Positions 18,201 to 26,041 of a stretch of 32,055 nt of DNA are shown here, piece after piece. Position 1 is the stretch's first letter. The number at the start of each line of letters is the position of its first letter. The stretch is taken from NCBI GenBank assembly GCA_022702015.1, contig JAKONI010000068.1, positions 1 to 32,055 on the forward strand, written 5' to 3'. Source of the DNA: Beijerinckiaceae bacterium. Lineage in GTDB: Bacteria; Pseudomonadota; Alphaproteobacteria; Rhizobiales; Beijerinckiaceae. The notes under the pieces were generated by a model. The model was not told where the DNA came from. It worked only from the letters and a program-made list of their open reading frames with translations, and did no database searches. The position numbers and the translations under genes are program-made.

Positions 18201-19331
18201 CTATCCCCCAGGGATGGCGAGGGGATTGTGCGTCAGGGCGGCGGCGTCCGGCGCGTCGAGGCGCGGGCGGCCGAGGAAGGCGTCCCAGAGGCGGTGGACG
18301 AAGGCCGGATCGAGCCCCGCGAGGATCACCACCACCCGGGAGGTGTGGTCCGGGTCGGGCCAGGCGGGCAGGGTCATCGGCGCGTGGACCATGTGCTGCA
18401 CCCCATGGACCACCACGGGCCGTTCGGGATCGTCGGCCAGGGCGACGAGGCCCTTGAGGCGCAGGATCTTCGGCCCGTGCCCCGAGCGCAGCAGATCGAG
18501 GAACATCTCGAAGGCCGGGCGGGGCACCGGCGCCTCGCTGGTCAGGCAGACCGCCCGGATCGCCCCGTCGTGCCGGTTCACGTCGCGCCCGGCGGGGGCA
18601 TCCTCGGCGAGTGCCTCGGCGCCGAGCCAGGACTTCACGTCCTCGCCCTTGCCGGCGAGACCGAACAGGCCGCCCATCACCCGGTCCGGTGGGGTGTCCG
18701 GGGGAAGGATGGCGGCGGCGGGGTTGAGGGCGGCGAGGCGCTCCTGCAGCGGGCCGGTCCCGGGGGCGAGGTCGGCCTTGGTCAGGATGAGCCGGTCGGC
18801 CACGGCCGCCTGCCGCAGGGCCTCGGGGTGGGCGTCGAGGGTCGCCGCCCCGTGGACGGCATCCACCACCGTCACCACCGCCTGGAGGCGGTACCGGAGC
18901 ACGAGGTAGGGGTGGTAGATCAGGGCGTGCAGGATCGGCGCGGGATCGGCGAGGCCGGTGGTCTCGATCACCACCCGGCGGAACGGGGTGATCCGGCCGT
19001 TGTCGCGCTGGCGGAGGAGGTCCTCCAGCGTGGCGATGAGATCGCCACGCACGGTGCAGCACAGGCACCCGGCCCCCAGCAACACCATGTCCTCATCGAT
19101 CGTCTCGATGAGCAGGTGATCGAGGCCGATCTCGCCGAACTCGTTGACGATCACCACCGTGTCCGCCAGCGCCGGGTCCCGGAGCCAGCGGTTGAGAAGG
19201 GTGGTCTTCCCCGCCCCGAGGAAGCCGGTGAGCACCGTGAGCGGGATCGGCTCCGGGCGGCGGGGATCGGGCGGCGGTGGCGCGGGCAGGGACATCGGGA
19301 CCGGGACGAGCGTGAGGCCCCGAGGTGGCAC
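18201..19331 (-). CDS. CobW/COG0523-type GTP-binding metallochaperone
   Basis: A 376-residue G3E GTPase. Walker A is GFLGAGKTT (K42), the switch region contains IVNEFGEIGLD, the metal-binding CxCC motif is C89-L-C91-C92 in GAGCLCCTVRGD, ETTGLADP follows, and the guanine-specificity motif is LTKADL. The C-terminal CobW_C domain (about residues 255-355) includes PKILRLKGLVAL and VVVHGVQHMVHAP. Such proteins deliver zinc, cobalt or other metals to client enzymes; this one has no cobalamin genes nearby, so the metal cannot be assigned. The GTG at 19331 gives the longest form; ATG at 19295 (MSLPAPPPP) is an equally good start. It lies 55 bp downstream of the carboxypeptidase gene on the same strand and may be co-transcribed with it. 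Confidence 0.92.
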   Translation of the reverse strand: MPPRGLTLVPVPMSLPAPPPPDPRRPEPIPLTVLTGFLGAGKTTLLNRWLRDPALADTVVIVNEFGEIGLDHLLIETIDEDMVLLGAGCLCCTVRGDLIATLEDLLRQRDNGRITPFRRVVIETTGLADPAPILHALIYHPYLVLRYRLQAVVTVVDAVHGAATLDAHPEALRQAAVADRLILTKADLAPGTGPLQERLAALNPAAAILPPDTPPDRVMGGLFGLAGKGEDVKSWLGAEALAEDAPAGRDVNRHDGAIRAVCLTSEAPVPRPAFEMFLDLLRSGHGPKILRLKGLVALADDPERPVVVHGVQHMVHAPMTLPAWPDPDHTSRVVVILAGLDPAFVHRLWDAFLGRPRLDAPDAAALTHNPLAIPGG

Positions 19332-19386
19332 CGAACGCCCCCCGCCGCAACCGTCCGGGCGACGCCGCCCTCGTGACCCGAGGGGG

Positions 19387-20898
19387 CTACTCCTCCTCGG
19401 CCTTGGCGGCCTTCTTGTTCGGCTTCACTGGCGCCTTCGTGGCGGCGGGTTTGGCGCCGGCGGGTTTGGCGGCGTGCGCGGCGGCCTTCCCCTTGACCGG
19501 CCCGTTGGCCAGTCCCTTGCCGGGCTTGGCCTCGGGCATGGCCGGGGCTTCGGTGGACGTGTAGGCGGTGGCCGCATGGGGAAGCGCCGAGCCGCCACCC
19601 GCCTTCGCGGCCTTGGTGGACGCCTTCGCGGCATGGGCCTGGGCAGAGTGTGCCTGGGCGGCTTCCTTCGCCGCTTCCTTGGCGGCCTGCCGCTTGGCGA
19701 GGGCGGCCTCACGCCGGGACTTCGCCGCTTCCAGGCGGGCCGTGCGGGCGTTCACGGCAGCGGCCTTCGCCTCGGCCACCTGCTGTTCGAGGATCCGCTG
19801 ACCTTCGCCGGGATCGCGGCCGATCCACACCGCCACGGGTTGCAGGGGCGCCCGGGGGGGCAGGGTGCGGCCACGCATCGCCGGGCTGGAGAAGGCCGCC
19901 AGCGCCAGCGCCGGCGAGGTGGCCGCCGCGCCCCCGAGCAGTTGGGCCGCCGTCGGGCCCGAGGCCGTCACCGCCCCCGGCCCTTCCTCGATGGCGGGGA
20001 TCTTCTTGCCGCCGCAGACATAGGGGCGCATGTCCGGCGGGGCGCCGAGGGCGGAGGCCGGCAGGGATTCGAGGGATGGGCCGCTCGCTTCCTGGCCGAA
20101 GCCGTAATCGAACAGGTCGGCGGTCTTCACGTCACGCTCGCGCGGGCTCGGCTGGCCCATGACGATGGCGACGATCCGGTGGTCGTTGCGGGTAGCGGTG
20201 GCCACCACGTTGAAGCCGCCGGAACAGATGAAGCCGGTCTTCATGCCGTCCGCGCCGGGGTAGCGGCCGAGCAGGCCGTTGTGGTTCGGGATCACCGCGC
20301 CGCCGAACTGGATCGCCGAGATCGAGAACAGGTCGTGCTGGTCGGGGAACTCGCGGATCAGGGCCCGGGCGAGCACCGCCATGTCGCGGGCCGACGTCCA
20401 TTGCCGGGGGTCGGGCAGGCCGTTCGGATTGGTCCAGCGGCTGTCCTGCATCCCGATCCGCCGCGCGGAGTCGTTCATCATGGTGGCGAACCCGTCCACC
20501 GAACCGCCGAGGCTTTCGCCGATGGCGAAGGCGACGTCGTTGGCCGACTTCACCATGATGATCTTGAGGGCGTTGCCGAGGGTGAGCTGCGTGCCCGGCT
20601 TGAAGCCCATCTTCGAGGGCGGCTCGGCCGCCGCCGTGGGGGAGATGGTGATGAGCGTGTCCATCGAGGCCCGCCCCTGGCGGACGAGATCGAGGGCGAC
20701 GTAGGTCGTCATCAGCTTGGTGATCGAGGCCGGGTACCAGGGGTCGGTCGGGGCCTGGGAGTAGATCACCCGGCCGGAATCGACGTCGGCGACCAGGATC
20801 GGCACCGTGACGGCCGAGGCCGTTCCGCTCAGCACGGCCAGCATCGCGGTGGCGCCGGCGGCGCGCGCGGAGAGACGTCCAAGGACTCGGTTCAGCAT
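19387..20898 (-). CDS. D-alanyl-D-alanine carboxypeptidase (penicillin-binding protein 5/6 type, peptidase S11)
   Basis: A 503-residue periplasmic peptidoglycan-trimming enzyme. A signal peptide (cleavage near GTASA, residue 29) precedes the S11 catalytic domain with all three penicillin-binding motifs: S58-I-T-K61, S118-A-N120 and K220-T-G222. It removes the terminal D-Ala from pentapeptide side chains. After the catalytic domain (about residue 260) comes a tail of some 240 residues; the final 130 are extremely rich in Ala and Lys (many EAAK/AAKA repeats), then Pro/Lys and a terminal AEEE. PBP5-type enzymes normally end with a C-terminal amphipathic membrane helix and are about 390 residues, so the tail is unusual. 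The start at 20898 has AGG seven bases upstream and begins the signal peptide. Confidence 0.94.
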   Translation of the reverse strand: MLNRVLGRLSARAAGATAMLAVLSGTASAVTVPILVADVDSGRVIYSQAPTDPWYPASITKLMTTYVALDLVRQGRASMDTLITISPTAAAEPPSKMGFKPGTQLTLGNALKIIMVKSANDVAFAIGESLGGSVDGFATMMNDSARRIGMQDSRWTNPNGLPDPRQWTSARDMAVLARALIREFPDQHDLFSISAIQFGGAVIPNHNGLLGRYPGADGMKTGFICSGGFNVVATATRNDHRIVAIVMGQPSPRERDVKTADLFDYGFGQEASGPSLESLPASALGAPPDMRPYVCGGKKIPAIEEGPGAVTASGPTAAQLLGGAAATSPALALAAFSSPAMRGRTLPPRAPLQPVAVWIGRDPGEGQRILEQQVAEAKAAAVNARTARLEAAKSRREAALAKRQAAKEAAKEAAQAHSAQAHAAKASTKAAKAGGGSALPHAATAYTSTEAPAMPEAKPGKGLANGPVKGKAAAHAAKPAGAKPAATKAPVKPNKKAAKAEEE

Positions 20899-21217
20899 CA
20901 GGACCTGATCTCGTCGCGAGGGCGGCCCACGCCGCTCGCCGCGGGGGAACACGCGCATCGAGCATGCCTTCAACGCAGGCTCCGTGGCGATACGATGGCG
21001 ACCGCCCCTCCTGTGGGGAGCGGGGGCAAGTCACATCGGCCCGTCGCGGCGGCTGAGCGGGAGGGCTGTGGCGCGCCCGCCGGGACCCGGGGCTTGCGCC
21101 CCCGGGCCGGTGTGGCGCAACAGGGAACTGGCGCCGGATCGCCGTCTGTCAAACCGTTTCCGCCGGCCCGGCGGACGGGGCGGGGCCGGGCCGTGACACA
21201 GGGGACGCGGGACGCGG
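20899..21217. other. Divergent intergenic region between the carboxypeptidase and queE
   Basis: A 319-bp gap with no convincing gene; it must hold both promoters. A GC-rich hairpin with one bulge, CCCGGGGC-TTGC-GCCCCCGGG, lies at 21086-21106. I see no preQ1 riboswitch-like A-rich tail or pseudoknot signature ahead of queE, and no recognisable operator. Confidence 0.5.
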
Positions 21218-21850
21218 GTGGCTTACGCGGTCAAGGAAATCTTCCACACCCTGCAGGGCGAGGGGGCGCAGGCCGGCCGGGCGGCGGTGTTCTGTCGTTT
21301 CGCGGGCTGCAACCTCTGGTCGGGGCGCGAGGAGGATCGCGCCGCCGCCGCCTGCCGCTTCTGCGACACCGACTTCGTGGGCCTGGACGGGGAGGGCGGG
21401 GGCCGCTTCGCCGATTCGGAAGCCCTCGCCGGGGCGATCGCCGCCACCTGGGAGGGCGGTTCCCACGGGCACTACGTCGTCTTCACCGGGGGAGAGCCGC
21501 TGCTCCAGATCGATGCGCCGCTGATCGCCGCGATGCACGGGCGCGGCTTCGAGATCGCCATCGAGACCAACGGGACCCTGCCCGCGCCGGCGGGGATCGA
21601 CTGGATCTGCGTGAGTCCCAAGGGCCGCAACCCCCTGGCGCAGACGAGCGGCGACGAGTTGAAACTGGTCTTCCCCCAGGCGGACGCCCCCCCGGAGACC
21701 TTCGCCGCCCTGCCGTTCCGGCACCGCTTCCTCCAGCCCATGGACGGGCCGGACGCGGCCGCCCACACCCAGGCCGCCATCGCCTATTGCCGGGCCGACG
21801 CCCGCTGGCGCCTGTCGCTCCAGACCCACAAAATCATCGGGATACCGTGA
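21218..21850 (+). CDS. queE: 7-carboxy-7-deazaguanine synthase
   Basis: A 210-residue radical-SAM enzyme converting 6-carboxy-tetrahydropterin to 7-carboxy-7-deazaguanine, a step in queuosine biosynthesis. The characteristic cluster motif C31-x14-C46-x2-C49, which in QueE replaces the usual CxxxCxxC, is seen in GCNLWSG...CRFCDTDFVG. VVFTGGEPLLQ supplies the GGE motif for the SAM amino group, and IETNGTLPAP and ICVSPKG follow. The N-terminal VKEIFHTLQGEG is also typical. The start is GTG at 21218. queC, queD and queF are not in the window, so the pathway is dispersed. It has no obvious functional tie to the rfb genes that follow, and a possible promoter lies between. Confidence 0.95.
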   Translation: MAYAVKEIFHTLQGEGAQAGRAAVFCRFAGCNLWSGREEDRAAAACRFCDTDFVGLDGEGGGRFADSEALAGAIAATWEGGSHGHYVVFTGGEPLLQIDAPLIAAMHGRGFEIAIETNGTLPAPAGIDWICVSPKGRNPLAQTSGDELKLVFPQADAPPETFAALPFRHRFLQPMDGPDAAAHTQAAIAYCRADARWRLSLQTHKIIGIP

Positions 21851-21877
21851 GGCAAGGCTGCACCGACTGGGCAAGAC

Positions 21878-21906
21878 TTGACAAGGACGACGATTGCTCG
21901 ACATCG
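21878..21906 (+). promoter_or_regulatory. Possible promoter of rfbC
   Basis: A perfect TTGACA (21878-21883) is followed at 17-bp spacing by ACATCG, a poor -10. It lies 116 bp upstream of rfbC and just after queE, so rfbC could be expressed independently. Confidence 0.25.
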
Positions 21907-21970
21907 CGGTGCAACAGAATTCCGGGTCGGCCTGCCGGGACCAGGGTAGGTCGAGCCGTCGAGGGACACC

Positions 21971-21998
21971 GTGCGAGGCAAACCGTGCGAGGTAAACC
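21971..21998 (+). repeat. 14-bp tandem repeat containing the rfbC ribosome-binding site
   Basis: GTGCGAGGCAAACC is directly followed by GTGCGAGGTAAACC, then by the rfbC GTG start codon. Each unit holds a GAGG Shine-Dalgarno core, and each is followed by GTG, so the start region is duplicated. Because the unit is 14 bp, the upstream GTGs are out of frame with rfbC. Confidence 0.8.
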
Positions 21999-22550
21999 GT
22001 GGATGTGATCGAGACCGCGATCCCGGCCGTGAAACGCATCGTGACCAAGCGGTTCGGTGACGCGAGGGGTTGGTTCTCCGAGACCTTCCGCGCCGACGCC
22101 CTGGAGCGTGCGGGGATCACCGCACCCTTCGTGCAGGACAACCAGTCCTTCTCCGCCCCCGAGGGGACGATCCGTGGCCTCCACTTCCAGATCCCTCCCC
22201 AGCCCCAGGCCAAACTGATCCGCGTGCTGGCCGGCGCCATCCTCGATGTCGCCGTGGACATCCGCCCGGCCTCGCCGACCTACGGGCGGCACGTGGCGGT
22301 GCGGTTGGACGCCGAGGGCGGCGAGCAACTCTACATCCCGCACGGTTTCGCCCACGGGTTCTGCACCCTCACCCCGGACGTGATGGTGGCCTACAAGGTC
22401 GACAGCTATTACAGCCCCGCGCACGACCGGGGCATCCGCTGGAACGACCCGGACCTCGGCATCGCGTGGCCCTTCGACGAGGCGCAGGCCGTCCTCTCGG
22501 ACAAGGACAGCAAGGCCCCCCGACTCAAGGATGCGGGGCCGCTCTTCTGA
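21999..22550 (+). CDS. rfbC: dTDP-4-dehydrorhamnose 3,5-epimerase
   Basis: A 183-residue RmlC cupin-fold epimerase acting on dTDP-4-keto-6-deoxyglucose in dTDP-L-rhamnose synthesis. Family blocks in order: RGWFSETF, FVQDNQSFS, GTIRGLHFQIPPQ with catalytic His62, AILDVAVDIR, YIPHGFAHGFCTL, and AYKVDSYYSP with the proton-donor Tyr132 (the H63/Y133 pair of Salmonella RmlC, shifted by one). WNDPDLGIAWP and LSDKDSKAP complete it. The GTG start at 21999 follows a GAGGT ribosome-binding site that lies in a 14-bp tandem duplication. rfbA follows 118 bp later; rfbB and rfbD are absent from the window. Confidence 0.96.
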   Translation: MDVIETAIPAVKRIVTKRFGDARGWFSETFRADALERAGITAPFVQDNQSFSAPEGTIRGLHFQIPPQPQAKLIRVLAGAILDVAVDIRPASPTYGRHVAVRLDAEGGEQLYIPHGFAHGFCTLTPDVMVAYKVDSYYSPAHDRGIRWNDPDLGIAWPFDEAQAVLSDKDSKAPRLKDAGPLF

Positions 22551-22668
22551 TAGGCTTCCGCCGGGCCCGGCGCCCCCGGGCAAAGGGGGACCCGACCGAC
22601 CACCCCCGCCACGACGAGCGGCACCGGCCCGACGACAACGGGGCCTTTAGACAACCAGGAGTAGGCCG

Positions 22669-23559
22669 ATGAAGGGCATCATCCTCGCCGGAGGCTCCGG
22701 TACGCGACTGCACCCGGCCACGCTGTCGATCAACAAGCAGTTGCTGCCGGTCTACGATAAGCCGATGATCTATTATCCGGTCTCGGTGCTGATGCTGGCC
22801 GGCATCCGCGAGATCCTCATCATCTCGTCGCCCGAGCACCTCGACAACTACAAGCGCCTGTTCGGCACCGGCGAGCAGTTCGGCCTGTCGTTCTCCTACG
22901 CCGTGCAGCCCCGGCCCGAGGGCCTCGCCCAGGCCTTCGTCATCGGCCGCGAGTTCGTGGGCGACGACCCCGTGGCGCTGATCCTCGGCGACAACCTGTT
23001 CTTCGGCGCCGGCATGGCCGACCTCCTCCGGCGCGCCGTGGCCCGCACGGAGGGCGCCACCGTCTTCGCCTACCACGTCGAGAACCCGCAGGCTTACGGC
23101 GTGGTCAGCCTCGATGAATCGGGCAAGGCCACCAAGATCGTGGAGAAGCCCGAACACCCCGAATCGACCTGGGCGGTGACGGGCCTCTACTTCTACGACA
23201 ACGCGGTGCTCGACATCGCCGCGGCGGTGAAGCCCTCGGCCCGGGGCGAGCTGGAGATCACCAGCGTGAACGAGGCCTATCTCGAGCGCGGCGACCTCTA
23301 CGTCGAGCGGATGAGCCGGGGCTATGCGTGGCTCGACACCGGCACGCACGACAGCCTGCTGGAAGCCTCCGAGTTCGTGCGCACCATCCAGCACCGGCAG
23401 GGGCTCCAGGTGGCCTGCCTGGAGGAGATCGCCTACCTCCAGGGCTTCATCGACAAGGACCAGCTCGTCGCCCGGGGGCAGCTCTTCTCGAAGACGTCCT
23501 ACGGCAAGAACCTGCTCCGGCTGGCGGCGGAGCCCCGCGCGCGGGACACCACCTTCTGA
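22669..23559 (+). CDS. rfbA: Glucose-1-phosphate thymidylyltransferase
   Basis: A 296-residue RmlA nucleotidyltransferase making dTDP-glucose from glucose 1-phosphate and dTTP, the first step toward dTDP-rhamnose. The nucleotide-binding [18 protein letters not shown] is at the N-terminus, followed by [17 protein letters not shown], the metal-binding [25 protein letters not shown], and [17 protein letters not shown]. The length matches the family (about 290). AGGAG lies eight bases before the ATG. The product presumably feeds lipopolysaccharide or exopolysaccharide; the next genes are an OpgC-type acyltransferase and an exported SGNH-like protein, consistent with a surface-glycan neighbourhood. 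Confidence 0.97.
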   Translation: MKGIILAGGSGTRLHPATLSINKQLLPVYDKPMIYYPVSVLMLAGIREILIISSPEHLDNYKRLFGTGEQFGLSFSYAVQPRPEGLAQAFVIGREFVGDDPVALILGDNLFFGAGMADLLRRAVARTEGATVFAYHVENPQAYGVVSLDESGKATKIVEKPEHPESTWAVTGLYFYDNAVLDIAAAVKPSARGELEITSVNEAYLERGDLYVERMSRGYAWLDTGTHDSLLEASEFVRTIQHRQGLQVACLEEIAYLQGFIDKDQLVARGQLFSKTSYGKNLLRLAAEPRARDTTF

Positions 23560-23752
23560 CCGGCGGGGCGCGGCTGGTTCGCCTCGCGGCCGGAGCGGAT
23601 GCCCCTGGTGATCGCAACCTCCCGCGACTGCCGCGGCGTCCGCTGACGGCGATCGCCCGCCCTTCGCCCTTGGAATGGGTTTCCAGCGCGGGCGCGGCGC
23701 CGTATCAGGGGCGCGAACCGATGCCAGCGCCATTCCCGGAGCCGCCGCCCCC

Positions 23753-24847
23753 ATGCGGGAGCCCAACGCGATCGATTTCTGGCGCGGCTTCGCCCTGGTC
23801 ACGATCTTCATCAATCATATCCCCGGCAACACCTTCGAGCGCTACACCTTCTCGCAGTACGGCATCTCGGATGCCGCCGAGTTGTTCGTGTTCCTCGCGG
23901 GCTGGTCGATCGCCATCGCCACCCGCCAGCGGGACGGCACGCCGGAACCCGGCGGGCGCAGCGTCGTGCGGATGCTCGCCCGAACCGTCGAGGTCTACCG
24001 GGCGCAGGTCACGGTGATGTTGCTGGCGCTGGCGATCATCGCCGGGGCCGCGCTCATCCTCGACAACCCGTTGATCCTCGAGTGGCACAACGCGGGCAAC
24101 TTCTTCGCCGACCCGATTCAATCGGTCTGCGGCATGGCGCTGCTGACCTATCAACTCGGCTACTTCAACATCCTGCCCCTCTACGTCGTCCTGATCGGGA
24201 TCGCGCCGATCATCGTGCTGGTCGCCCGGTTGAGCCAGACGGCGGCCCTCGGCCTGTCGTTCGCCCTCTATCTCGCGAGCCTCATTTTCGATTGGAATCT
24301 ACCCTCCTGGCCGGGGGAGGGGACGTGGTTCTTCGATCCGTTCTGCTGGCAGTTGCTGCTCACCCTCGGCTTCGTCATGCAGGAGTGGAACCGGACCTCG
24401 CCGGCCTTCCGGCGCTGGACGCGGCGGCTGTTCCCCCTGGGCGTCCTCATCGTCCTCGTGGGGATCGTCCTGTCGGTGTACGAGATCCGCCCCGATCCCC
24501 TGCTGGTGCCGGAACCGCGGCTGCTCTTCACCTTCGAGAAAAGCTACCTCACCCCCGGCCGCCTCGTGCATTTCCTGGGTGTACTGTTGGCTTTTGCGCC
24601 GGTTTACGCATTGATCGCACCGCGAATCGGGATGATCGTGGATTTCCTCTCGGGTCTCGGCCGGAATTCCCTGGCTGTCTTCTCGATGGGTTCGCTGCTG
24701 AGTCTGATCGGGCAGCTCATCCGCTTCCAGACCGGCGGCGGACGGCTCATCGACATGGCGGTCGCCGGCAGCGGCATCGTCGCGTTGGGAATCACCGCAT
24801 GGTTCGTCGAATGGCGGTCCCGCAAAGCCCCGCGTCCCCGCGCCTGA
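23753..24847 (+). CDS. opgC: OpgC-type integral membrane acyl/succinyltransferase
   Basis: A 364-residue protein with about ten membrane helices. It opens with REPNAIDFWRGFALVTIFINHIPGN, the OpgC signature in which His22 is in the place of the acyltransferase-3 catalytic His; LGRNSLAVFSMGSLLSLIG lies near the C-terminus. OpgC of other Proteobacteria adds succinyl groups to osmoregulated periplasmic (cyclic) glucans. The start at 23753 is chosen because homologues begin here; an in-frame ATG at 23675 would add a 26-residue non-homologous leader. GGAG is 12 bases upstream, somewhat far. The next gene overlaps the stop codon (TGATG), so the two are translationally coupled. No glucan synthase gene (opgG/opgH or ndvB) is in the window. 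Confidence 0.92.
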   Translation: MREPNAIDFWRGFALVTIFINHIPGNTFERYTFSQYGISDAAELFVFLAGWSIAIATRQRDGTPEPGGRSVVRMLARTVEVYRAQVTVMLLALAIIAGAALILDNPLILEWHNAGNFFADPIQSVCGMALLTYQLGYFNILPLYVVLIGIAPIIVLVARLSQTAALGLSFALYLASLIFDWNLPSWPGEGTWFFDPFCWQLLLTLGFVMQEWNRTSPAFRRWTRRLFPLGVLIVLVGIVLSVYEIRPDPLLVPEPRLLFTFEKSYLTPGRLVHFLGVLLAFAPVYALIAPRIGMIVDFLSGLGRNSLAVFSMGSLLSLIGQLIRFQTGGGRLIDMAVAGSGIVALGITAWFVEWRSRKAPRPRA

Positions 24848-25689
24848 TGCCGGCGCGGAGCCCCCTTTGCCTGACGGGCGCCGCCCTGGCCCTGCTGCTG
24901 GCGGGTCCGCCGGCCCGCGCGCAGGACGCGGTGGGCCCCTCCCTCGAATGCCGGGTGCCGAACTCCCAGCTGTACACGGTGGCGGCGCTGCCGGCGGTGA
25001 AGGCGGCGGTGGCCGGCAAGCACGCCCTGCGCCTGCTCGCGGTGGGGGGCAGCGCGGCGCCGGGGGCCTCGGCCTCCTACCCCGTGAAGCTCGAGGCGGC
25101 GCTGGAGCAGGCGCTGCCGCATGTGGACGTGATCATGGAGCATCGCGGCCTGCCCGGGGAGATCGCCTCGGGGGCGGCCGAGCGGTTGCGCAGCCTCGTG
25201 GCCGATGCCGATCCCGACCTCGTGGTCTGGCAGGTCGGCACCCACGATGCGATCGCCCGGGTCGATCCCACCGCCTTCACGGAGGCGCTGGACGAGGCGG
25301 TGGGTTGGCTCAAGTCCCACGGGATCGACGTGGTGCTGGTCGACCCGCTCTACACCGCGAGCATCGCGGGCGATGCCGACTACAACCGCATCGTCGACGG
25401 CGTCCGGGGGGTGGCGACCAAGCAGGGGGTGCCCCTGGTCCGCCGGTTCGAGGCCCTGCGCTACCTCGCCAGCCGCAACGAGAAGGGCGAGAGCCACATC
25501 CTCGGGCGGCAGTTCCGCCTCAACGACCTCGGCCTGCGCTGCATGGCCGAGCACGTGGCCCTCACCATCGCCGGCTCCCTGGCGCAGACGGCCGCCATCC
25601 CGACGGCCCAGCCCAAACCGGCCCCCGACGCGGCGGCCCCCACCGGGACACCCCCGGCCTCCACCGTGGCCCCGCGCAATCCGGGCTGA
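24847..25689 (+). CDS. Exported SGNH/GDSL-hydrolase-like protein with degenerate catalytic blocks
   Basis: A 280-residue protein with a signal peptide (cleavage near ARA-QDA, residue 25), an SGNH fold (about 60-245) and a Pro/Ala-rich tail. Block I is LLAVGGSAAPG (nucleophile candidate Ser69), block II is HRGLPGEIASG (Gly101), block III is QVGTHDA, where the conserved Asn is His133, and block V reads RQFRLNDLGLRCMAEHV where relatives have D-G-x-H-x-N-D. The catalytic Asp and His thus appear replaced by Arg211 and Arg214. The fold is clear, but ordinary esterase activity is doubtful. Its start overlaps the opgC stop codon, pointing to a joint role in glycan acylation, as AT3 acyltransferases often work with an SGNH domain (inference). 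Upstream in-frame ATGs exist; the coupled start fits the signal peptide best. Confidence 0.78.
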   Translation: MPARSPLCLTGAALALLLAGPPARAQDAVGPSLECRVPNSQLYTVAALPAVKAAVAGKHALRLLAVGGSAAPGASASYPVKLEAALEQALPHVDVIMEHRGLPGEIASGAAERLRSLVADADPDLVVWQVGTHDAIARVDPTAFTEALDEAVGWLKSHGIDVVLVDPLYTASIAGDADYNRIVDGVRGVATKQGVPLVRRFEALRYLASRNEKGESHILGRQFRLNDLGLRCMAEHVALTIAGSLAQTAAIPTAQPKPAPDAAAPTGTPPASTVAPRNPG

Positions 25690-25720
25690 ACCCCACGGAT
25701 AAGTAGCCCGCCGCTCCCCT

Positions 25721-25920
25721 CATCCTGGGAGCCTGACCGAGAAGTCCTTCATCCCCTCAACACCCCCCATCCTGGGAGTCTGGCCGGAAAGCCCTTCCGT
25801 CCCTTCAGCGCCCCACATCCTGAGGTGCGGCGCAGCCGCCTCGAAGGAGGCCTCCAGGGATCGCTATGCTTTCTGGAGCCCACCTTCGAGACCCGGCAAG
25901 CCGGGCATGTCAGGATGAGG
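25721..25920. repeat. Composite palindromic repeat, copy C (between SGNH-like gene and sensor kinase)
   Basis: Two tandem satellite units starting CATCCTGGGAG (25721-25767, 47 bp; 25768-25815, 48 bp) lead into the core, which starts CATCCTGAGG at 25816. Core arms 25816-25828 and 25908-25920 pair at 11 of 13 positions; inner arms 25838-25857 and 25873-25892 pair at 17 of 20. Small local hairpins GCGGC-GCA-GCCGC on the left and CCCGGC-AA-GCCGGG on the right occupy the spacers. It fills the 352-bp gap between convergent genes. Confidence 0.85.
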
Positions 25921-26041
25921 TCGAGGGCGGGAGGCAAAGGGACATCCCGGTCGGGTTCCGAAACCGAGGGCGGGACCGGAGCGAGCTCCCTGCCAGTCTC
26001 CCCGGACCTGAGGACACGACAGGCGCGTGTCCCGGCCGCCC

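Noticed and set aside
19144..22008. A 954-residue plus-strand frame across the carboxypeptidase and queE
   Set aside because: It covers a clear minus-strand gene with SxxK/SxN/KTG motifs and then overlaps queE out of frame; no recognisable domain.
22559..22572. Perfect 14-bp palindrome CGCCGGGCCCGGCG after rfbC
   Set aside because: It leaves no loop for a hairpin, has no T-run, and such GC palindromes are expected at this base composition.
12165..25920. The three palindromic repeats as a CRISPR array or insertion sequences
   Set aside because: They are kilobases apart, internally inverted rather than direct repeats, and encode no transposase or Cas protein.
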